Assembly: GCF_030053135.1 (NCBI RefSeq)
Contig: NZ_CP125652.1
Coordinates: 1,922,001 to 1,986,000 of the forward strand
Length of the DNA: 64,000 nucleotides
Direction of reading: 5' to 3'
From: Rhizobium sp. BT04
Lineage (GTDB): Bacteria > Pseudomonadota > Alphaproteobacteria > Rhizobiales > Rhizobiaceae
Shown: positions 16,158 to 26,700 of the stretch, in pieces
Position numbering within the stretch: position 1 is the stretch's first letter
Layout of the letters: every line of letters begins with the position of its first letter
The notes under the pieces: generated by a model
Seen by the model: only the letters and a program-made list of their open reading frames with translations
What the model was told of the DNA's origin: nothing
Databases searched by the model: none
Made by a program: the position numbers and the translations under genes

Positions 16158-17612
16158 ATGACCACAGTAATCAAGAACGGCACCATAGTCACGGCCGACC
16201 TCACCTACAAGGCTGACGTGAAGATCGACGGCGGCAAGATCGTCGAGATCGGCCCGAACCTCACGGGCGAAGAGACGCTGGATGCGACCGGCTGCTATGT
16301 CATGCCGGGCGGCATCGATCCGCATACCCATCTCGAAATGCCGTTCATGGGCACCTATTCCTCTGACGATTTCGAAAGCGGCACGCGCGCGGCCCTTTCC
16401 GGCGGCACGACGATGGTGGTCGATTTCGCCCTGCCCGCCCCCGGCCAGTCGCTGCTCGAGGCGCTGACCATGTGGGACAACAAATCGACCCGGGCCAATT
16501 GCGATTATTCCTTCCACATGGCGGTCACCTGGTGGAGCGAGCAGGTGTTCAAGGAGATGGAAACCATCGTCCGCGACAAGGGCATCAACACCTTCAAGCA
16601 CTTCATGGCCTACAAGGGCGCGCTGATGGTCGATGACGACGAGATGTTTGCATCCTTCCAGCGCTGCGCCGAACTCGGCGCCCTGCCGCTGGTGCACGCC
16701 GAAAACGGCGACGTCGTCGCCTCGATGTCGGCAAAGCTGCTCGCCGAAGGCAATAATGGCCCCGAGGCGCATGCCTATTCTCGGCCCGCCGAGGTCGAGG
16801 GCGAAGCCACCAACCGCGCCATCATGATCGCCGATATGGCCGGCTGCCCGGTCTATATCGTCCATACCTCCTGCGAACAGGCGCACGAGGCGATCCGCCG
16901 CGCCCGCGCCAAGGGCATGCGCGTCTATGGCGAACCGCTGATCCAGCACCTGACGCTCGACGAGAGCGAATATTCCAACCCCGATTGGGATCACGCCGCC
17001 CGCCGGGTGATGTCGCCGCCCTTCCGCAGCAAGCAGCATCAGGACTCGCTTTGGGCAGGCCTTGCCTCCGGCTCGCTGCAGGTGGTCGCCACCGATCATT
17101 GCGCCTTCACCACGGCGCAGAAGCGCTTCGGCGTCGGCGATTTCACCAAGATCCCGAACGGCACCGGCGGCCTCGAAGACCGCATGCCGATGCTCTGGAC
17201 GCACGGCGTCAACACCGGCCGGCTGACGATGAACGAATTCGTCGCCGTCACCTCGACCAACATCGCCAAGATCCTCAACATCTATCCGAAAAAGGGCGCG
17301 ATCCTTGTCGGCGCCGATGCCGATATCGTCGTCTGGGACCCGAAACGCTCCAAGACCATCTCGTCCAAGGCCCAGCAGTCGGCGATCGACTACAACGTCT
17401 TCGAAGGCAAGGAAGTCACCGGCCTGCCGCGCTACACGCTGACGCGCGGCGTCGTCGCGATCGAGGAAAGCACCATCAAGACCCGCGAGGGCCATGGCGA
17501 GTTCGTCCGGCGCGAACCGGTGACGGCCGTCAGCAAGGCACTGTCCACCTGGAAGGAGATCACCTCTCCGCGCAAGGTGGAGCGCAGCGGCATTCCGGCA
17601 ACCGGCGTATGA
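16158..17612 (+). CDS. hydA: Dihydropyrimidinase
   Basis: A 484-residue cyclic amidohydrolase that opens 5,6-dihydrouracil to N-carbamoyl-beta-alanine. Metal ligands are visible as GGIDPHTHLE (His56, His58), the carboxylated Lys in FMAYKG (Lys153), VHAENGD, YIVHTSCEQA and ATDHCAF. Substrate-loop residues EYSNPDWDHAARRVMSPPFR are also typical. Length matches bacterial dihydropyrimidinases and D-hydantoinases; context in the preTA/ureidopropionase pathway decides for the former. GGGAAAAGGAACAGCAGCC gives the ribosome site. It is convergent with a cupin gene, 58 bases away. Confidence 0.94.
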   Translation: MTTVIKNGTIVTADLTYKADVKIDGGKIVEIGPNLTGEETLDATGCYVMPGGIDPHTHLEMPFMGTYSSDDFESGTRAALSGGTTMVVDFALPAPGQSLLEALTMWDNKSTRANCDYSFHMAVTWWSEQVFKEMETIVRDKGINTFKHFMAYKGALMVDDDEMFASFQRCAELGALPLVHAENGDVVASMSAKLLAEGNNGPEAHAYSRPAEVEGEATNRAIMIADMAGCPVYIVHTSCEQAHEAIRRARAKGMRVYGEPLIQHLTLDESEYSNPDWDHAARRVMSPPFRSKQHQDSLWAGLASGSLQVVATDHCAFTTAQKRFGVGDFTKIPNGTGGLEDRMPMLWTHGVNTGRLTMNEFVAVTSTNIAKILNIYPKKGAILVGADADIVVWDPKRSKTISSKAQQSAIDYNVFEGKEVTGLPRYTLTRGVVAIEESTIKTREGHGEFVRREPVTAVSKALSTWKEITSPRKVERSGIPATGV

Positions 17613-17670
17613 CGATGGAGCGTAACGACACGGCCATCAACCGGGGACCGCTGCCTTGATGCCGATGACC

Positions 17671-18084
17671 TCACGCCGGCACCAAAGCGTCCAACTCCGG
17701 CAGAAGCAGGACGCTTTCCTGCTCGTTCGGATCGGTGCGCGCGATGATCGCCGTGCACGGCGTGCTGCTGAGGTTCGCAGGCAGGTGCGGCACGCCGGCC
17801 GGGATATAGAAAAGTTCACCGGCATGGACGACGACGTGTTGTTCCAGCCGGTCCCCGTACCAGGTATGCGCCTCACCCGAGAGCATGTAGATCGCCGTCT
17901 CGTGCGCCTCGTGCAGATGCGCCTTGGCGCGCACGCCGGGCGGGATCGTCAGCAGGTGCATGCAGATGCCCTTGGCGCCGACCGTCTCGGCCGCGATCCC
18001 CTGGAAATAGCTGAGCCCCTGCTTGCCGTCATAGGCATGGTTGGGGCGAACGATGTGGCAGGTGGGCTTTGATGTCGCGTCCAT
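17671..18084 (-). CDS. Cupin-domain protein
   Basis: A 137-residue single cupin. Motif 1 HLHEAHETAIYMLSGEAHTWYG and motif 2 GELFYIPAGVPHLPANLS supply the usual His/Glu metal ligands. Start 18084 follows a clear GGAGGAAGAGA. It sits between dihydropyrimidinase (convergent) and the ABC importer genes (divergent). It may be an enzyme or small-molecule sensor for the pyrimidine pathway, but the substrate cannot be read from sequence. Confidence 0.82.
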   Translation of the reverse strand: MDATSKPTCHIVRPNHAYDGKQGLSYFQGIAAETVGAKGICMHLLTIPPGVRAKAHLHEAHETAIYMLSGEAHTWYGDRLEQHVVVHAGELFYIPAGVPHLPANLSSTPCTAIIARTDPNEQESVLLLPELDALVPA

Positions 18085-18178
18085 TCTCTTCCTCCATGAA
18101 ATATGCCGCCGGCAGGGCCTGCGGCGATGGTAACATGCAAACCGCCTCCCCGCGGCGAAAACAAGAACGGTCGCATTG

Positions 18179-18964
18179 ATGCAAGCACCCTCCGTCGTAT
18201 CCGCCAAGGATCTCTGTCTCACCTACCAGGCGAATGACGGCCCGGTGCGTGCACTGAGCGATGTCAATCTCGATGTCCGCAAGGGCGATTTCGTCTCTTT
18301 TATCGGCCCGTCGGGCTGCGGCAAGACGACCTTCCTGCGTGTCATCGCCGATCTCGAAAAGAGCACCTCGGGCGAGATCTCGATCAACGGCATGACGCCG
18401 GAAGAGGCCCGCAAGGCCCGCGCCTACGGCTATGTGTTCCAGGCGCCGGCGCTCTATCCCTGGCGCACCATCGAAAGCAACATCGCCCTGCCGCTGGAGA
18501 TCATGGGTTATGGCGGCGCCGACCGGGCGAGGCGCATCGCCGAGGCGCTCGACCTCGTCAGCCTTTCCGGCTTCGAAAAGAAATTCCCCTGGCAGCTTTC
18601 GGGCGGCATGCAGCAGCGCGCTTCGATCGCCCGCGCGCTCGCCTTTGACGCCGACCTGCTGCTGATGGACGAGCCCTTCGGCGCGCTGGATGAAATCGTC
18701 CGCGACCATCTGAACGAAGAGCTGCTGAAACTCTGGACCCGCACCAACAAGACGATCTGCTTCGTCACCCATTCCATCCCCGAGGCGGTCTATCTCTCGA
18801 CCAAGATCGTGGTGATGTCACCGCGCCCGGGCCGGGTGACCGACGTGATCGACTCGACCCTGCCGGCCGACCGCCCGCTCGACATCCGCGATACCCCCGA
18901 ATTCCTGGAAATCGCCCATCGCGTCCGCGAGGGGCTGAGGACGGGGCATAGCCATGAGGTTTAG
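18179..18964 (+). CDS. ABC transporter ATP-binding protein (NitT/TauT type, probable pyrimidine import)
   Basis: A 261-residue ABC ATPase: Walker A GPSGCGKTTFLR, Q-loop FQAPALYPWR, signature LSGGMQQR, Walker B LLLMDEPFGALDE and switch His FVTHS. It is the first of four importer genes (18179-22105) placed directly after the pyrimidine catabolic genes, so uptake of pyrimidines or related nucleobase derivatives is inferred. The ATG at 18179 is used; one codon earlier is a TTG. No convincing ribosome site is seen. Confidence 0.9.
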   Translation: MQAPSVVSAKDLCLTYQANDGPVRALSDVNLDVRKGDFVSFIGPSGCGKTTFLRVIADLEKSTSGEISINGMTPEEARKARAYGYVFQAPALYPWRTIESNIALPLEIMGYGGADRARRIAEALDLVSLSGFEKKFPWQLSGGMQQRASIARALAFDADLLLMDEPFGALDEIVRDHLNEELLKLWTRTNKTICFVTHSIPEAVYLSTKIVVMSPRPGRVTDVIDSTLPADRPLDIRDTPEFLEIAHRVREGLRTGHSHEV

Positions 18965-19021
18965 GCCGTTGCACCCTGGGGCCACCGGCACGCTCAACTC
19001 CAATATCTGGGGGCAGTCGCT

Positions 19022-19951
19022 GTGAAACCCGACACCCTCAAGAACAAGATCATCCCCGTCACCACCATTCTGGTCGCGCTCGTCGTCCTCTGGTATGTCG
19101 CGGCCGTGCTGATGAATGCGCCGTTCCAGCGCGACATGGACGGCCGTGCCGGCGCCACTCCGACGACCCTCGAATTCATCGGCAAGACGCTCGCGCAGCC
19201 GAAGCCGATCCTGCCGGCGCCGCATCAGGTGGCGCAGAACGTCTACGAGAACACCGTCCTGCGCAGTCTTTCGAGCAATCGCAGCCTTGTCTATCACAGC
19301 TGGGTGACGCTCTCCTCCACCCTGCTGGGCTTCGGCTTCGGCATGCTGCTCGGCATCCTTCTCGCGGTGCTGATCGTGCATAACCGCGCCATGGACCGCT
19401 CGCTGATGCCCTGGCTGGTGGCGAGCCAGACCATCCCGATCCTTGCGATTGCGCCGATGATCGTCATCATCTCCTACAATGTGCTGACCGGCGACAATGC
19501 GATTGCCCATTTGCTGAACCTCGATTCCGACGCCTCCCGCCTCGTCTCCAAGGCGCTGATCTCCACCTACCTCTCCTTCTTTCCGGTCGCCGTCGGCATG
19601 GTGAAGGGGCTGCGTTCGCCTGAGATCATGCATCTCGACCTGATGCGCACCTATTATGCCAGCCCGACGCAGACTTTCTGGAAGCTGCGTGTTCCCGCCT
19701 CGATCCCTTTCCTCTTCACCTCGATGAAGGTCGCGATCGCCGCCAGCCTTGTCGGCGCCATCGTCGGCGAGCTGCCGACCGGGGCTGTCGCCGGAATCGG
19801 CTCGAAGCTGCTTGCCGGCTCCTACTACAGCCAGACCATCGATATCTGGGCAGCTCTCGTCGCCGGATCGCTGCTGGCGGGCATCCTGGTTGCGATCGTC
19901 GGCATTGCCGCAAAGATCGTCGACCGCGCCATGGGCGGGAGGCCGGCATGA
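19022..19951 (+). CDS. ABC transporter permease (importer, first permease)
   Basis: A 309-residue inner-membrane permease beginning with GTG. One hydrophobic segment near residues 10-30 is followed by a ~65-residue periplasmic stretch and then about five helices. The cytoplasmic coupling loop reads MHLDLMRTYYASPTQTFWKLRVPASIPFLFTSMK, the EAA-type contact with the ATPase. It overlaps the next permease by four bases (ATGA). It forms a heterodimeric channel with that gene product. Confidence 0.9.
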   Translation: MKPDTLKNKIIPVTTILVALVVLWYVAAVLMNAPFQRDMDGRAGATPTTLEFIGKTLAQPKPILPAPHQVAQNVYENTVLRSLSSNRSLVYHSWVTLSSTLLGFGFGMLLGILLAVLIVHNRAMDRSLMPWLVASQTIPILAIAPMIVIISYNVLTGDNAIAHLLNLDSDASRLVSKALISTYLSFFPVAVGMVKGLRSPEIMHLDLMRTYYASPTQTFWKLRVPASIPFLFTSMKVAIAASLVGAIVGELPTGAVAGIGSKLLAGSYYSQTIDIWAALVAGSLLAGILVAIVGIAAKIVDRAMGGRPA

Positions 19952-21075
19952 GACATCTGACCCTCTCCTGGCAGGGCGTGACCGCCCTTCTGCTCTGCTT
20001 CGCGGCGCTGATCACCCTGCCGCTTCTGGCCGAGGGCGCAGCGCGGCCCCTCGCCGACGGCACGACGAGCCTGGTCTTCATCATCGTCATCGCGGCCGCC
20101 CTGCTGTCTTTTGCGCCGCAGCCGCCGTCCTACCGCGCCACGGTGCTGTTCATCGGCGCGCATGGTGCTGCCTGGATGCTGCTTTCCACTCTGTCCGGCA
20201 ATGAGGCAACGGCGACGCGGGCCTTTTTCCTGCTGCTCTTTTCCTCCTGGTTGCTGGCCTGGCGATGCGTCACCGAACTGTCGAAACTGCAGCCCGTCAC
20301 CACTTTCGGCAAATCGACACTTCAGCTGTTGATTCCGGCAATCTTCGGCGCCTGGATCCTCATCCTCTGGGAAGCGGCCACGCGCGGCGGCGGCATCCCG
20401 TTCATCATCCTGCCGCCGCCGAGCGCCATCGGCATGCGCATCATGGCCTCCCTGCCGATCCTCGGTGCTGACGTCAGGCAGACGATCTTCAAGGCGGTGC
20501 TGATCGGTTATATCGTCGGCTGCCTCAGCGGCTTCGCTGTGGCGGTGCTGGCCGACCGCATCACCTTCCTGCGCCGCGGCCTGCTGCCGATTGGCAACAT
20601 GGTGTCGGCCCTGCCGATCATCGGCGTCGCCCCTGTTATGGTCATGTGGTTCGGCTTCGACTGGCCGTCGAAGGCCGCCGTCGTCATCATCATGACCTTC
20701 TTCCCGATGCTGGTGAATACCGTCGCCGGCCTTGCCGCCCCCGGCAGCATGGAGCGCGACCTGATGCGCACCTATGCCTCGAGCGACTGGCAGACGCTGC
20801 TCAAGCTCAAGCTGCCGGCAGCCATGCCCTTCATTTTCAATGCACTGAAGATCAACTCGACGCTGGCGCTGATTGGTGCCATCGTTGCCGAATTCTTCGG
20901 AACGCCGATCGTCGGCATGGGCTTCCGCATCTCCACCGAGATCGGCCGCATGAATGTCGACATGGTCTGGGCGGAAATCGCCGTCGCGGCGCTGGCCGGC
21001 TCGATCTTTTATGGCATCATCGCCCTGACCGAACGGGCGGTGACGTTCTGGCATCCGTCTATCCGTGGTGGCTAG
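19948..21075 (+). CDS. ABC transporter permease (importer, second permease)
   Basis: A 375-residue permease, longer than usual because several extra N-terminal helices (about residues 1-130) precede the conserved permease core. The coupling loop reads MERDLMRTYASSDWQTLLKLKLPAAMPFIFNALK, closely similar to that of the preceding permease. It is translationally coupled to it by a four-base overlap. Function as for the other importer subunits. Confidence 0.9.
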   Translation: MRHLTLSWQGVTALLLCFAALITLPLLAEGAARPLADGTTSLVFIIVIAAALLSFAPQPPSYRATVLFIGAHGAAWMLLSTLSGNEATATRAFFLLLFSSWLLAWRCVTELSKLQPVTTFGKSTLQLLIPAIFGAWILILWEAATRGGGIPFIILPPPSAIGMRIMASLPILGADVRQTIFKAVLIGYIVGCLSGFAVAVLADRITFLRRGLLPIGNMVSALPIIGVAPVMVMWFGFDWPSKAAVVIIMTFFPMLVNTVAGLAAPGSMERDLMRTYASSDWQTLLKLKLPAAMPFIFNALKINSTLALIGAIVAEFFGTPIVGMGFRISTEIGRMNVDMVWAEIAVAALAGSIFYGIIALTERAVTFWHPSIRGG

Positions 21076-21133
21076 GCGCGCACGGGGTTCGAAAATGAGC
21101 CCGGGCATAACTTCAGAGGGTAAGGATAAGAAA

Positions 21134-22105
21134 ATGAGAAAGTTGATGGTTGCAATGATGGCAAGTGCGATGTCGCTTGCAGCAGCCCATGCGATGGCCG
21201 CCGACAAGGTGGTGCTGCAGCTGAAATGGGTCACGCAGGGCCAGTTCGGCGGTTACTACGTCGCCAAGGACAAGGGCTTCTACAAGGAAGAAGGCCTCGA
21301 CGTCGATATCAAGCCGGGTGGTCCCGATATCGCCCCCGAGCAGGTGATCGCCGGCGGCGGCGCCGATGTCATCGTCGACTGGATGGGCGGCGCGCTGGTT
21401 GCCCGCGAAAAGGGCGTTCCGCTCGTCAACATCGCCCAGCCCTACCAGAAGTCCGGCCTGGAAATGATCTGCCGCAAGGACGGTCCGGTCAAGAGCGAAG
21501 CCGACTTCAAGGGCCACACGCTCGGCGTCTGGTTCTTCGGCAACGAATATCCCTTCTTCGCCTGGATGAACAAGCTCGGCCTGTCCACAGAAGGCGGCGC
21601 GAACGGCGTCACCGTGCTGAAGCAGAGCTTCGACGTGCAGCCGCTCGTCCAGAAGCAGGCCGACTGCATCTCCGTCATGACCTATAACGAATACTGGCAG
21701 GCGATCGATGCCGGCTTCAAGCCGGAGGAACTGACGGTCTTCAACTATACCGAGATGGGCAACGACCTTCTGGAAGACGGCCTCTATGCGATGGAGGACA
21801 AGCTGAAAGACCCGGCCTTCAAGGAGAAAATGGTCAAGTTCGTCCGCGCCTCGATGAAGGGTTGGAAATATGCCACTGAAAATCCCGACGAAGCCGCCGA
21901 GATCGTCATGGACAATGGCGGCCAGGACGAGAACCATCAGAAGCGCATGATGGGCGAAGTCGCCAAGCTGGTCGGCGACGGCTCCGGCAAGCTCGATGAG
22001 GCGCTCTATGCCCGTACGGCAAAGGCGTTGCTCGACCAGAAGATCATCAGCAAGGAGCCCTCGGGCGCCTGGACGCACGACATTACCGACGCCGCCTCCA
22101 AGTAG
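21134..22105 (+). CDS. ABC transporter substrate-binding protein (NMT1/THI5-like)
   Basis: A 323-residue periplasmic protein with a Sec signal peptide (MRKLMVAMMASAMSLAAAHAMA, cleaved near residue 22, shown in part). The mature region has the NMT1/THI5 pattern LKWVTQGQFGGYYVAKDKGFYKEEG and QVIAGGGADVIVDWMG. Members of this family bind hydroxymethylpyrimidine, nitrate, taurine or other small molecules; a pyrimidine ligand fits the neighbouring catabolic genes. Start 21134 is chosen by the signal peptide and upstream GAGGGTAAGGATAAGAAA. A strong terminator follows. Confidence 0.9.
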   Translation: MRKLMVAMMASAMSLAAAHAMAADKVVLQLKWVTQGQFGGYYVAKDKGFYKEEGLDVDIKPGGPDIAPEQVIAGGGADVIVDWMGGALVAREKGVPLVNIAQPYQKSGLEMICRKDGPVKSEADFKGHTLGVWFFGNEYPFFAWMNKLGLSTEGGANGVTVLKQSFDVQPLVQKQADCISVMTYNEYWQAIDAGFKPEELTVFNYTEMGNDLLEDGLYAMEDKLKDPAFKEKMVKFVRASMKGWKYATENPDEAAEIVMDNGGQDENHQKRMMGEVAKLVGDGSGKLDEALYARTAKALLDQKIISKEPSGAWTHDITDAASK

Positions 22106-22127
22106 TTCCGGCAATATTGCGGGAGGC

Positions 22128-22160
22128 AAACGCGCGGAAGATTTTCCGCGCGTTTTGTTT
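22128..22160 (+). terminator. Intrinsic terminator of the pyrimidine/importer operon
   Basis: A perfect 12-bp stem (AAACGCGCGGAA / TTCCGCGCGTTT) with a 4-base loop is followed by TGTTTTTTT. This is a textbook rho-independent terminator 22 bases after the binding-protein stop. Confidence 0.9.
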
Positions 22161-22506
22161 TTTTCGCGCAAGGCGGGAAAAAACACCGTGCAACTGTCGC
22201 ATTTATCGGGCGTCAAACGTCATGGGGTGGAAGCGCGATCAATCTTCGTAATGTTGACATAACCTTGCGGTGATTGATTGGCGTCGGAATGGTCATTATT
22301 ATCGCCTCATGGGGAATTGTTTTCTGCCGGACTTGTAGATCGAGCAAATCGATACCACCTACAAGCCGAATTTGCCGACGAGGGACGAAGACGGCAAAGG
22401 ATCGGCGGATACCTCTGAGAATGCAGGAAGGGCAGTGGCCTGATTGCGCGCTGAGTGGCAGACGCGCGAGTTCGGCCAACCTTATTATAAGATTGGACGA
22501 AGACGC
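22161..22506. other. Leader region of the RND efflux operon
   Basis: About 345 bases without a credible gene. Short frames on both strands lack ribosome sites. It should contain the promoter of the efflux operon. No regulator gene is adjacent. I see no clear palindrome. GATTGGACGAAGACGC precedes the start at 22507. Confidence 0.4.
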
Positions 22507-23697
22507 ATGGCACGCAAGCCGATTGGAATTCTAGGCGCCGCTACCCTTTTTGCAGCGGCCCTTGCTGCATCAACTGCATTTTCGCAGGAAAAGCCGGTCG
22601 AAAAACCGCAGCAGAACCTGCCGGCGATCGTCGTCACCAAGGCGACGAACCGGACGCTCGTCGATCGTGTCATCGGCACGGGAACGGTCAAGCCCGTCGA
22701 GGAAGTCTATATTCAGCCGCAGGTCGAAGGCCTCTCTATCCGCACGCTGAAAGCCGATATCGGCGACAAGGTCCAGGCGGAAAGCACGTTGGCGACGCTC
22801 AATGACGACGCGCTGGTGCTGGAGAAAAGCCAGATGATGGCGACGAGGGCCAAGGGCGAAGCAAGCCTCGCCCAGCTGCGCGCCCAGCTCATCGAAGCCC
22901 AGGCCAATGCCGAACAGGCCAGGCAGCAACAGGCCCGCTCCCAGGAAATGGTCAAGAAAGGCACGGTTTCCACCGCCCAGGTCGAGCAGGCCGATGCGAC
23001 CGCCGCCGCCGCGAACGCCCGCGTCGTCTCTGCCGAACAGGCGATCGAGGTGGCCGAAGCCGATCTCAAAGTCTTCGACAGCCAGATCGCTGATGCCGAT
23101 CTGAAGCTCGCCCGGACCGATGTGAAGACGCCGGTCGCCGGCACGATCTCGGCAAAGAATGCCAAGGTCGGCGCCATTGCCGCCGGCAACGGCGACCCGC
23201 TGTTCACCCTCATCCGCGACGGCGATATCGAGCTTGTCGCCGAAGTCGCCGAAAGCGATATCGTCAGAGTGATGGCCGGCCAGAAGGCGACGATTTCCCT
23301 TTCCGGCAGCCGCGAGAAGCTTTCCGGCGCCGTGCGCCTGGTGTCTCCGACCGTCGATCCGGTGACCCGCCTCGGTCTCGTCCATATCTCCATCGACGAT
23401 GACAGCAAGGCGCGTTCCGGCATGTATGGCAGCGCCGAGATTATCGTCCGGGAGACCGAGGGCGTATCGCTTCCGCTGACCGCGGTGCTGACCGGCAACG
23501 AAGGCTCCTCCGCGCGCAAGGTTGAGGGCGGCGTGGTGAAATTCGCCAAGATCGAGACCGGCATCCAGGACGGCGCCTATGTCGAGATCGTCAATGGATT
23601 GAAGAGCGGCGACGAGGTCGTGGCCAAGGCGGGCGCCTATGTCCGCGATGGCGACCACATCACGCCGGTGCGTGAACAGCCCCCGGCTTCCAACTAA
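22507..23697 (+). CDS. RND efflux periplasmic adaptor (membrane fusion protein)
   Basis: A 396-residue adaptor. An N-terminal signal or anchor (ILGAATLFAAALAASTAFS) precedes the first lipoyl half (VYIQPQVEGLSIRTLKADIGDKV). A long alpha-helical hairpin (about 105-205, heptad-rich, many Ala/Gln/Glu) and the second lipoyl half (KTPVAGTISAKNAKVGAIA) follow, then a beta-barrel and membrane-proximal domain. It bridges the inner-membrane pump encoded 12 bases downstream to an outer-membrane channel, which is not encoded here. Substrate is unknown. Confidence 0.92.
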   Translation: MARKPIGILGAATLFAAALAASTAFSQEKPVEKPQQNLPAIVVTKATNRTLVDRVIGTGTVKPVEEVYIQPQVEGLSIRTLKADIGDKVQAESTLATLNDDALVLEKSQMMATRAKGEASLAQLRAQLIEAQANAEQARQQQARSQEMVKKGTVSTAQVEQADATAAAANARVVSAEQAIEVAEADLKVFDSQIADADLKLARTDVKTPVAGTISAKNAKVGAIAAGNGDPLFTLIRDGDIELVAEVAESDIVRVMAGQKATISLSGSREKLSGAVRLVSPTVDPVTRLGLVHISIDDDSKARSGMYGSAEIIVRETEGVSLPLTAVLTGNEGSSARKVEGGVVKFAKIETGIQDGAYVEIVNGLKSGDEVVAKAGAYVRDGDHITPVREQPPASN

Positions 23698-23709
23698 AGA
23701 GACCATCCG

Positions 23710-26700
23710 ATGAATTTTTCAGCCTGGTCCATTCGAAATCCGATCGCGCCGCTCCTGGCCTTCTGCCTGCTGATATTCATCGGCATGCAGTCATTCAACA
23801 AGCTGCCGATCACGCGCTTCCCGAACATCGACGTGCCGCTCGTTTCGATCAGCGTGACGCAGAGCGGCGCTTCGCCGGCCGAGCTCGAAATGCAGGTGAC
23901 GAAGGAGATCGAAGACGCGATCGCCTCGATCACCGGCATCGACGAAATCCAGTCGACGGTGACCGACGGCAGCTCGCAGACCAACGTGATGTTCCGGATG
24001 GAAGTGCCGACGGAACAGGCCGTGCAGGACGTCAAGGACGCGATCGATCGCATTCGCAGCGATCTGCCGGCGACCGCAGAAGCGCCTATTGTCACCAAGG
24101 TCGATGTCGAGGGCCAGGCAATCCAGACCTTCGCCGTTTCCTCGCCCGACATGTCGCTGGAAGAACTCTCCTGGTTCGTCGACGATACGATCAAGCGCGC
24201 GCTGCAGGGCCAGGCCGGCATCGGCCGCGTCGACCGTTACGGCGGCGCCGAGCGCGAAGTGCGCATCGAACTGACCCCCGGCAAGCTCGATGCCTACGGC
24301 ATCACCGCCGCTAGCGTGAACCAGCAGCTGCGTGGCACCAACATCGACCTCGGCTCCGGCCGCGGCCAAGTGGCCGGCAGCGAACAGGCGATCCGTGTTC
24401 TCGGCGATGCGCGCAATGTCGCCGAGCTCGCCGACACGACGATCGCGCTGCCGAACGGCCGCTTCGTCAAACTCTCCGATCTCGGTGTCATCAAGGACAC
24501 CTATGAAGAGCCGAAATCCTTCTCGCGCTTCAACGCCACGCCGGTTGTCACCTTCGGCGTCTTCCGCTCGAAGGGCGCCAGCGAAGTCAGCGTCGCCGAA
24601 ACCGTAGCGCAAAGCCTCGACAAGGTGCGAACCGAAAATCCGAACGTGAAGATCGAGCTGATCGACGATTCGGTTTATTTCACCTACGGCAATTACGAAG
24701 CCGCCATCCATACGCTGCTCGAAGGCGCGCTGCTCGCCGTCATCGTCGTCTTCCTGTTCCTGAGGAACTGGCGCGCGACGCTGATTTCGGCCATCGCCCT
24801 TCCGCTGTCAGCGATCCCGACCTTCTGGATCATGGATATGATGGGTTTCTCCCTGAACCTCGTCAGCTTCCTGGCTTTGACACTCGCGACAGGTATCCTG
24901 GTCGACGATGCGATCGTCGAAATCGAAAACATCGCCCGCCACATCAAGATGGGCAAGACGCCCTATCGAGCGGCGATCGAAGCAGCTGATGAAATCGGCC
25001 TTGCCGTCATCGCAACCACCTTCACGATCATCGCCGTTTTCGTGCCGGTTTCCTTCATGCCGGGCATTCCGGGCCAGTACTTCATCCAGTTCGGCCTGAC
25101 CGTCGCCTTCTCCGTCTTTTTCTCGCTGATGGTCGCGCGCCTGATCACCCCGATGATGGCCGCCTATCTCATGCGCGCCGAAGACGGCATGGAAGACCAT
25201 CACGACAATGACAGTCTGCTGATGCGTGGATACACGCGTCTCATACGCGGGACGACTGGGCGTTGGTACACGCGCTATGCGACGCTGATCGTCGCCTTCG
25301 GTTTCCTGGTGGGCTCCGTCTTGTTGCTCATGAAGGTTCCGGGCAGCTTCCTGCCGCCCGAAGACGCTTCACGCATCGTTCTCTCCGTCGAGCTGCCACC
25401 CAATGCACGGCTTGACGACACCGAGAAGACGACGGATGCGATCTATGACCGGGTCAAGGATATCAACGGCGTCGAAAGCGTCTTCGTCCTCGGCGGCGCA
25501 TCGCCGAAGGGCGATCTCGAACTGCGCCGCGCAACCATCACGCTGGCACTTCGCAAGCTCGACCAGTCGTTGATCAAGAAGATGGTCAATGACGGGCTCG
25601 GCCATATCCCGGTCATCGGGCCGATGCTGCCGAAGGTGGAGGTCCACGGCCGCGAACGTCCGCAATGGGATATCGAAAAGGAAGTCTTCGCCAAGCTGCG
25701 CGACATTCCCGACGTCCACATCCTCAAGCTCAACGACCGCGGCGAACGCGACCTCTCCTTCAACTTCCTCTCCAAAAACGAGAAGGACCTGAACGACGCC
25801 GTCGGTATTCTGGAATCCAAGCTCCGCGCCGATCCGCTGCTCGCCAATGTCAGCGCCGACGGCGCCCTGCCCCGTCCGGAACTGCAGGTCTACCCGCGCA
25901 AGAACGAGGCCGCCCGCCTCGGCATCACGCCGCAGCAGATCTCCGAAACGATCCGCGTCGCCACCATCGGCGATGTCGATGCCGCCCTTGCCAAGATCTC
26001 GCTCGACGATCGCCAGATCCCGATCCGCGTCCAGGCGGCACTCGACATGCGCCGCGACCTTGCGGCTCTCCGGGCACTGAAAATCCAGACCGCCAGCGGC
26101 GGCACCGTTCCGCTCGCGAGCGTCGCCAATATCGACTATTCGGAGGGCGTAAGCTCGATCAAGCGCAACAACCGTTACCGCGTCGTCTCAATCGGCTCCG
26201 ACCTGCCGCAGGGCGTGGCGCTCGATACGGCCTCGGCCCGGTTCCGCGAGATCGTCAAGGCCGCCAATATCCCGGCCACGGTGCATCTTGCCGAAAGTGG
26301 CGACACCAAGGTGCAGTCCGAGATGCAGCAGAGTTTCGTCAACGCCATGTTGATGGGCCTCCTGCTGGTGCTGACGGTGCTGATCCTGCTCTTCAAGGAC
26401 GTGATCCAGCCCTTCACCATCCTGTTCTCGCTGCCGCTTGCCATTGGCGGTGTCGCGGCGGCGCTGATCATCACCAGCAATCCGCTGTCCATGCCTGTCA
26501 TGATCGGCATCCTGATGCTGATGGGTGTCGTCACCAAGAACGCCATCCTGCTCGTGGATTTCGCGATCGAGATGCGCCACCAGGGCATGGCCCGCGTCGA
26601 GGCCATGGTCGAAGCTGGTCGCAAGCGCGCCCGGCCGATCATCATGACCTCGATCGCCATGTCGGCAGGCATGCTGCCTTCCGCGCTCGGTGTGGGCGAA

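Noticed and set aside
16053..17495. 480-codon minus-strand open frame opposite dihydropyrimidinase
   Set aside because: Shadow; the plus strand encodes a complete metal-binding cyclic amidohydrolase.
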